Assembly (NCBI GenBank): GCA_902775605.1
Contig: CACYNE010000046.1
Coordinates: forward strand, 1 to 35,293
Length of the DNA: 35,293 nucleotides
Source: an uncultured Prevotellaceae bacterium
Lineage (GTDB): Bacteria; Bacteroidota; Bacteroidia; Bacteroidales; Bacteroidaceae
Direction: 5' to 3'
Made by a program: the position numbers and the translations under genes. This document shows, piece by piece, positions 30,527-35,293 of the stretch. The notes below the pieces were generated by a model that worked only from the letters and a program-made list of their open reading frames with translations, made no database searches and was not told where the DNA came from. The stretch's first letter is position 1. Each line of letters starts with the position of its first letter.

Positions 30527-32511
30527 TGGCAGAAGAGAATACAATCATCGAACCACAGCAGGCTACCGTTGATTATAATGATGATAACATTCGCACCCTG
30601 ACGGGTACGGAGCATATCCGTCTGCGTCCAGGTATGTACATTGGCCGTCTTGGTGACGGATCGTTGCCAGAAGATGGTATCTATGTGCTGTTGAAAGAGG
30701 TTATCGACAACTCTATCGACGAGTTTAAGATGAAAGCCGGTAACCGTATCGAGATAAATGTAGATAATAACCTTTGTGTCAGCGTACGCGACTATGGTCG
30801 TGGTATTCCTCAAGGTAAGATGATTGAGGCAGTCAGTGTGTTGAATACTGGTGGTAAGTATGACTCAAAGGCCTTTAAGAAGTCCATAGGTCTGAATGGT
30901 GTGGGTGTAAAGGCTGTCAACGCCCTCAGTACCCATTTCGAGGTTCACTCCTTCCGCGATGGCGTGAAGCGTAAGGCTGTCTTTGAAAAGGGCAAGCTCA
31001 CGTCGGATGATACGGAGAAGACTGATGACGAAAACGGCACATACATCTACTTCGAGCCTGATAACACCCTGTTCCAGAACTATAAGTTCCACGATGACAT
31101 CGTGGAGAATATGCTTCGCAACTATACCTACCTGAACACGGGTCTCACCATCATGTATAACGGGCGTCGCATCCTGTCGCGCCGTGGCTTGGAGGACCTG
31201 CTCAAGGATCGTATGAGTGCAGATGCTCTTTATCCCATCATTCACTTGCAAGGTGAAGATATCGAAATAGCCTTCACCCATGCTAATCAGTATGGTGAGG
31301 AATATTATAGCTTTGTCAACGGACAGCACACCACCCAGGGTGGTACCCATCAGAGTGCTTTCAAGGAGCATATTGCCAAGACCATCAAGGAGTTCTTCCA
31401 GAAGAACTTTGAGTATGGTGACATCCGTACGGGTATTGTGGCTGCCATTGCCCTGAATGTGGAGGAACCCATGTTCGAGAGTCAGACGAAGATTAAGCTT
31501 GGCTCGCTGACAATGGCACCGATGCCCACTACTGTTGATGCCGATCATCCCGCTCCCCCCTCTATTAATAAATATGTAGGCGACTTCATCAAGACGGAGG
31601 TTGACAACTACCTGCACAAGAACCCAGATACTGCCGAGGTGATGATGCAGAAGATTCAGGAGAGTGAGAAGGAACGCAAAGCGATGGCTGGCGTTACCAA
31701 GCTGGCTCGTGAGCGCGCCAAGAAAGCCAACCTGCACAACCGCAAGTTGCGCGACTGCCGTATCCACTATAGTGACATCAAGAACGACCGTAAGGAGGAA
31801 TCTTGCATCTTTATTACCGAGGGTGACTCAGCCAGTGGAAGTATCACCAAGAGTCGTGATGTCAACACGCAGGCCGTCTTCTCTCTGCGAGGCAAACCGC
31901 TGAACACCTTTGGTCTTACCAAGAAGGTGGTCTATGAGAACGAGGAGTTCAACCTCCTGCAGGCAGCACTCGATATTGAGGAAGGAATGGACACCTTGAG
32001 ATATAATAAGGTGATTGTGGCTACCGATGCCGATGTCGATGGTATGCATATCCGCCTGTTGATTATCACCTTCTTCTTGCAGTTCTTCCCAGAACTTATT
32101 CGCGAGGGTCACGTCTATGTGCTGCAAACCCCATTGTTCCGCGTGCGTAATCGTCGTACCAAGATTCGCAACAAGGAAGTGATTGCTGCCGAGGACGCCA
32201 AAGGTGGTAAAAAGAGCGATTTCATCGTGCGTTATTGCTATAGTGACGAGGAGCGTCTCAATGCCATCCGTGACTTAGGTCCCGATCCTGAGATAACCCG
32301 ATTCAAAGGTCTTGGCGAGATTAGCCCTGAGGAATTTGCCGGTTTCATCGGTCCTGACATCCGTTTGGAGCAGGTCACCCTGCATAAGACAGACCAGGTT
32401 CAGAAACTTTTGGAATACTACATGGGTAAGAACACTATGGAGCGCCAGAACTTCATCATTGACAACCTGGTGATTGAGGAAGACCGCCCGGAGGAAGAAG
32501 AATACGACTAA
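30526..32511 (+). CDS. parE: DNA topoisomerase IV subunit B (GyrB/ParE type)
   Basis: The 661-residue protein is a type IIA topoisomerase ATPase subunit. The GHKL ATPase starts with [13 protein letters not shown], followed by [11 protein letters not shown] (E58, N62), DYGRGIPQG and the ATP lid [14 protein letters not shown]. The transducer follows, then the TOPRIM domain with [10 protein letters not shown] (about 430) and DADVDG (about 502), and finally RFKGLGEI. Length suits ParE or short GyrB; the assignment to topoisomerase IV rests on the Bacteroidetes-type sequence and S41/GNAT neighbours and is moderate. Together with a ParC/GyrA partner elsewhere it decatenates chromosomes. Start ATG 30526 overlaps the previous stop. 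Confidence 0.93.
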   Translation: MAEENTIIEPQQATVDYNDDNIRTLTGTEHIRLRPGMYIGRLGDGSLPEDGIYVLLKEVIDNSIDEFKMKAGNRIEINVDNNLCVSVRDYGRGIPQGKMIEAVSVLNTGGKYDSKAFKKSIGLNGVGVKAVNALSTHFEVHSFRDGVKRKAVFEKGKLTSDDTEKTDDENGTYIYFEPDNTLFQNYKFHDDIVENMLRNYTYLNTGLTIMYNGRRILSRRGLEDLLKDRMSADALYPIIHLQGEDIEIAFTHANQYGEEYYSFVNGQHTTQGGTHQSAFKEHIAKTIKEFFQKNFEYGDIRTGIVAAIALNVEEPMFESQTKIKLGSLTMAPMPTTVDADHPAPPSINKYVGDFIKTEVDNYLHKNPDTAEVMMQKIQESEKERKAMAGVTKLARERAKKANLHNRKLRDCRIHYSDIKNDRKEESCIFITEGDSASGSITKSRDVNTQAVFSLRGKPLNTFGLTKKVVYENEEFNLLQAALDIEEGMDTLRYNKVIVATDADVDGMHIRLLIITFFLQFFPELIREGHVYVLQTPLFRVRNRRTKIRNKEVIAAEDAKGGKKSDFIVRYCYSDEERLNAIRDLGPDPEITRFKGLGEISPEEFAGFIGPDIRLEQVTLHKTDQVQKLLEYYMGKNTMERQNFIIDNLVIEEDRPEEEEYD

Positions 32512-32523
32512 CTTTTATCTTGT

Positions 32524-34131
32524 ATGAAGAACCTGAAGAAATACCTGGCTGTGATGGCATTGTCTCTGATGGGACAGGCTGCTTCGGCACAGCTGGCAGT
32601 TACTAATAACCGTGCCAACGCCGAGAGCCAGTTGCGTAAGTTGACTATTGCTGAGATGGCCATCAAGGCGCTTTATGTGGATGAGGTCGATGAACAGAAA
32701 CTCGTGGAGGATGCCATTCGCGGCATGCTTGAGAAGTTGGACCCGCACTCCACCTATACCAATCCCAAGGAGACAAAGGCAATGACCGAGCCCCTGAATG
32801 GTTCTTTCGAGGGTATTGGCGTGCAGTTTAACATGGTGGAGGATACCCTTATCGTGATTCAACCCGTCATTAATGGTCCTTCAGAGAAGATTGGCATCTT
32901 GGCTGGCGATCGTATCGTTATGGTGAACGACACAGCTATTGCAGGCGTTAAGATGTCGAAAGAGGAGATTATGCGTCGCTTGCGCGGTCCCAAGGGAACG
33001 ATTGCCGACCTGCGTGTTGTGCGTCCAGGCATCAAGGATCTGCTGACGTTTAAGGTTAAGCGAGATAAGATACCTGTTCATACCATCGATGCCTCTTACA
33101 TGTTGAGGCCGGGCATTGGCTATATCCGTGTGGGAAGTTTTGGTGCCACCACCTACGATGAATTCTTGGAACGTCTGGAACAGTTGAAGGCTGCAGGCAT
33201 GAAAGACCTCGTACTCGATCTTCAGGAGAATGGCGGTGGTTATTTGCAGGCTGCAGCCGATATGGCTGGTGAGTTCTTGTCTCCTGGCGATCTGATTGTC
33301 TATACCGAAGGTCGTGAAGTGCCTCGTCGTGAGTATAAGGCCTCTCGCAGTGGTAGTTTCCGCGAAGGTCGTGTGGTGGTACTGGTTGATCAGTTCACGG
33401 CCTCTGCCGCAGAGATTGTGACCGGTGCTATTCAGGATCAGGACCGAGGACTGGTGGTGGGGCGTCGTACCTATGGCAAGGGCCTTGTTCAGCGTCCTAT
33501 TGAGTTGCCCGACGGCTCGATGATTCGTCTCACCATCGCCCATTATTTCACGCCTTCAGGTCGCTGCATCCAAAAGCCCTATGAGAAGGGAGACCGAAAG
33601 AGCTATGACAAGGACCTGTTGAACCGTTTGAACAGTGGTGAATTGACCAATGTCGATAGTATCCATTTTGCCGACTCGTTGAAGTATCAGACCCTGAAGA
33701 AACAGCGCACTGTCTATGGTGGCGGCGGTATCATGCCCGACTATTTCATTCCCCTTGATACAACCCGTTATACTAAGTATCATCGCGAATTGGCTGCCAA
33801 GAGTGTGATTATTCAGCAAAACCTGCGCTATGTTGACAAGAACCGCAAGGCGCTGAAGAAGCAATATTCTGACTTCGCATCGTTCAAAGCGAACTATCAG
33901 GTACCTCAATCGTTTATTGATGCCATCATCAAGGAAGGCGAGAAGCAGAATATAAAGCCCAAGGACGACGCTGAACTGGAGAAGACGATGCCATACCTCA
34001 AGCTGCAGTTAAAAGCTCTTGTGGCCCGTGATTTGTGGGATATGAACGAATATTTCTCGGTGTTCAATGAGGATAGTGAAACGGTGAAGAAGGCTTTGGA
34101 GTTGTTGCAATTCGCGCACCATGCTCGATGA
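32524..34131 (+). CDS. S41 C-terminal processing peptidase
   Basis: The 535-residue protein has a signal peptide (MKNLKKYLAVMALSLMGQAASAQ). A helical N-terminal part (LEKLDPHSTYTNPKE) precedes a PDZ domain (about 95-180: EGIGVQFNMVEDTLIVIQPV; GILAGDRIVMVND; GPKGTIADLRVVRPG). The S41 core has catalytic Ser294 in FTASAAEIV and Lys319 in RTYGKGLVQ; the 25-residue spacing matches the CtpA family. It trims envelope proteins in the periplasm. It lies 12 bases after parE and is probably in the same operon. Its last codons overlap the region where the next, N-terminally incomplete gene begins. Confidence 0.93.
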   Translation: MKNLKKYLAVMALSLMGQAASAQLAVTNNRANAESQLRKLTIAEMAIKALYVDEVDEQKLVEDAIRGMLEKLDPHSTYTNPKETKAMTEPLNGSFEGIGVQFNMVEDTLIVIQPVINGPSEKIGILAGDRIVMVNDTAIAGVKMSKEEIMRRLRGPKGTIADLRVVRPGIKDLLTFKVKRDKIPVHTIDASYMLRPGIGYIRVGSFGATTYDEFLERLEQLKAAGMKDLVLDLQENGGGYLQAAADMAGEFLSPGDLIVYTEGREVPRREYKASRSGSFREGRVVVLVDQFTASAAEIVTGAIQDQDRGLVVGRRTYGKGLVQRPIELPDGSMIRLTIAHYFTPSGRCIQKPYEKGDRKSYDKDLLNRLNSGELTNVDSIHFADSLKYQTLKKQRTVYGGGGIMPDYFIPLDTTRYTKYHRELAAKSVIIQQNLRYVDKNRKALKKQYSDFASFKANYQVPQSFIDAIIKEGEKQNIKPKDDAELEKTMPYLKLQLKALVARDLWDMNEYFSVFNEDSETVKKALELLQFAHHAR

Positions 34132-34143
34132 AATGGATGAAAA

Positions 34144-34656
34144 TTGCAGCGTCTTGAAAGTCAATATGCAGTTAATGAGCACCTTGTCAAACAAGCAAAA
34201 GATGATTTGAACTTGTTCCGCGAGAGCATTACTCAAACACGTCGACAGTTTGATGATATGGATGGGTGGGGTATGACAGATTATTTCCAGGAAAGTCAGA
34301 TTGTCATAACTCTCAAATCAAAAAGCAAAAAAGGTTTAGCTGCAACGGACAAAGAATTACATGAATTGCGAAGAACGGCAAACCTATATTTGCCCGATTT
34401 TATTGAAGAGTTGCAGTCTTTCAGCTATCAACTGCCGACAAGAGACGTGTGTATCTGTATACTTGTCAAATTGAATTTTTATCCTTCTGAGATATGTTCA
34501 CTCATGCAAATAGGTAGTCAGGCCCTTTCTAATTTGCGGAAGAGACTGTTAAAACGAATGTTTGGTATTGATGGTAGCTCCACTCTTTTTGACGAAAAGA
34601 TAGTGAAATTGGGCGCATCTTTGGAGATAAACACAAATTATAGAATTTCTCAATAA
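34144..34656 (+). pseudogene. HTH-ended regulator fragment lacking its N-terminus
   Basis: The 170-codon ORF opens only from a TTG at 34144; no in-frame ATG occurs before about residue 39. Residues 10-40 look like coiled coil, and the end holds a HTH-like region (VCICILVKLNFYPSEICSLM; IGSQALSNLRKRLLKRMFGI). This pattern closes larger Prevotella sensor-regulators that carry TPRs and a transmembrane helix before it; those parts are missing here. Position 12 bases after the S41 stop, no promoter and no normal start suggest a truncated remnant. A short functional DNA-binding protein starting at TTG remains possible. Confidence 0.55.
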
Positions 34657-34694
34657 AAATATCCTCCCAAAGAATAGCCGAATAAATTTTTTAT

Positions 34695-34702
34695 TATCTT
34701 TG
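34695..34702 (+). promoter_or_regulatory. Promoter box (TATCTTTG) facing the start-less ORF
   Basis: TATCTTTG followed by C. The ATG at 34736 after an AATTAAAAAG leader opens only eight codons before TAG. Confidence 0.65.
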
Positions 34703-34754
34703 CATTGAATTCTGAAACCAATCAATTAAAAAGCTATGATAAATTTTAGATTAG

Positions 34755-35293
34755 GTATATAGCCACTATCGTGATTCTCTGGTCTATGATGGAAACGGGA
34801 TACCCTATGACGTCGTGAGGGTTGTCACGAAGGTCGTCTATACCATCAGCGGCGACACCCTGATAGATGGTCGCAGCTATGTCAAGCTCTATCGTCAGGA
34901 GGAATCCGAGGCTCCCGTCTATTGGATGGGCTTGTGTGAGGAAGGAGGAACCATCTATTGGTGTAACAGAGAGAAGAACCAGGCAGAGCGCTTCATTGAG
35001 TATAATCCCATTTATCTGAATGAGTACATCACGGATATCTATATGCCTGATATGAGAGATGAGATAGACTATGTGACAGTGAACGACAGGTTGTTCATAC
35101 GCCATAATTATGGGTTTGGCTATTCTGCTATGATTGTTTCTGCTGTGGAAGGTGTTGGGTATGACCAATGCGGAATCCTTGGCATGTTCTTTGAATTTGC
35201 GCCATCAAACTATGTCCGTTTCGAGGCCTGCTATGAGAATGGTGAGTGCATCTTTACTGCTGCCGACTTCTATAAGCCAGGCATCAATACTGG
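34755..35293 (+). pseudogene. Secreted-type protein ORF without start or signal peptide (runs off window)
   Basis: After TAG 34752-34754 this frame is open to the window end (179 codons). The peptide (HYRDSLVYDGNG, VVYTISGDTLIDGRSYVKLY, EEGGTIYWCNREKNQAERFI) looks like secreted Prevotella proteins that normally begin with a signal peptide or lipobox. Here that part is missing. A good promoter and ATG (34736) lie just upstream in another frame and run into a stop, so the 5' end seems deleted or frameshifted. The first in-frame ATG is about 170 bases in (WMGL). Codon composition supports this strand over the overlapping minus-strand ORF. Confidence 0.6.

Noticed and set aside
30865-31767. 300-codon minus-strand ORF opposite parE
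   Set aside because: Lies fully inside an unmistakable topoisomerase gene; translation has no family features.
34746-35168. 140-codon minus-strand ORF at the right end
   Set aside because: The plus frame is longer, gives a more protein-like sequence and follows a promoter; the minus ORF lacks one.

Overview
The window looks like a chromosomal segment of a Bacteroidales bacterium, most likely Prevotella or a close relative. The evidence is the near-universal Bacteroidetes -7 box (TAnnTTTG) in front of genes, A-rich rather than GGAGG-type ribosome binding sites, many SPI/SPII secreted proteins, Por-type C-terminal tails on secreted enzymes, and family types typical of the phylum (VirE-N/DUF3987 primase, PG1098-like methyltransferase, PorT-like barrel). 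No rRNA, tRNA, CRISPR array or transposase was seen.

Layout. (1) 1-5345 is a compact accessory block bounded by ~0.2 kb inverted repeats. It holds a leftward DUF3987 primase-like gene, a leftward HIRAN-like gene and a rightward HI0074/MNT nucleotidyltransferase pair, with short TGTGAC repeats in the non-coding parts. (2) 5346-5686 carries a promoter and a long rod-like RNA that resembles 6S RNA. (3) 5687-8246 is AT-rich: a small HTH regulator, then an apparent operon of a beta-propeller protein, a lipocalin-like lipoprotein and a PorT-like outer-membrane barrel. (4) 8291-11283 has a small conserved-looking protein, ndk, an AGCS sodium/alanine symporter and a lipoprotein. (5) 11386-15826 is a leftward cluster: membrane TPR/SpoIIE phosphatase, ECF sigma factor, membrane anti-sigma-like protein, secreted protein. 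It looks like one signalling operon. (6) 15938-22233 holds a GH16 glucanase, a DUF3237 protein, a lipoprotein, pyruvate kinase and a GH10-CBM6 xylanase. (7) 22386-24517 holds secreted endonuclease I and a PG1098-type methyltransferase split into two overlapping ORFs. (8) 24569-29262 is a three-gene envelope cassette: coiled-coil lipoprotein, barrel/OmpA-like protein and secreted caspase-like peptidase. The last two share a ~120-residue domain. (9) 29372-34131 is a housekeeping operon: GNAT-like protein, topoisomerase IV subunit B, S41 peptidase. (10) 34144-35293 holds two damaged-looking genes, an HTH protein without a normal N-terminus and an ORF lacking any start codon.

The strongest candidates for something new are the caspase/OmpA-like/coiled-coil cassette, the SpoIIE phosphatase-ECF sigma operon, the inverted-repeat-bounded primase/HIRAN/MNT block with its 9-nt-period repeats, and the 6S-like RNA. 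Family assignments come from reading motifs by eye; no database search was run.
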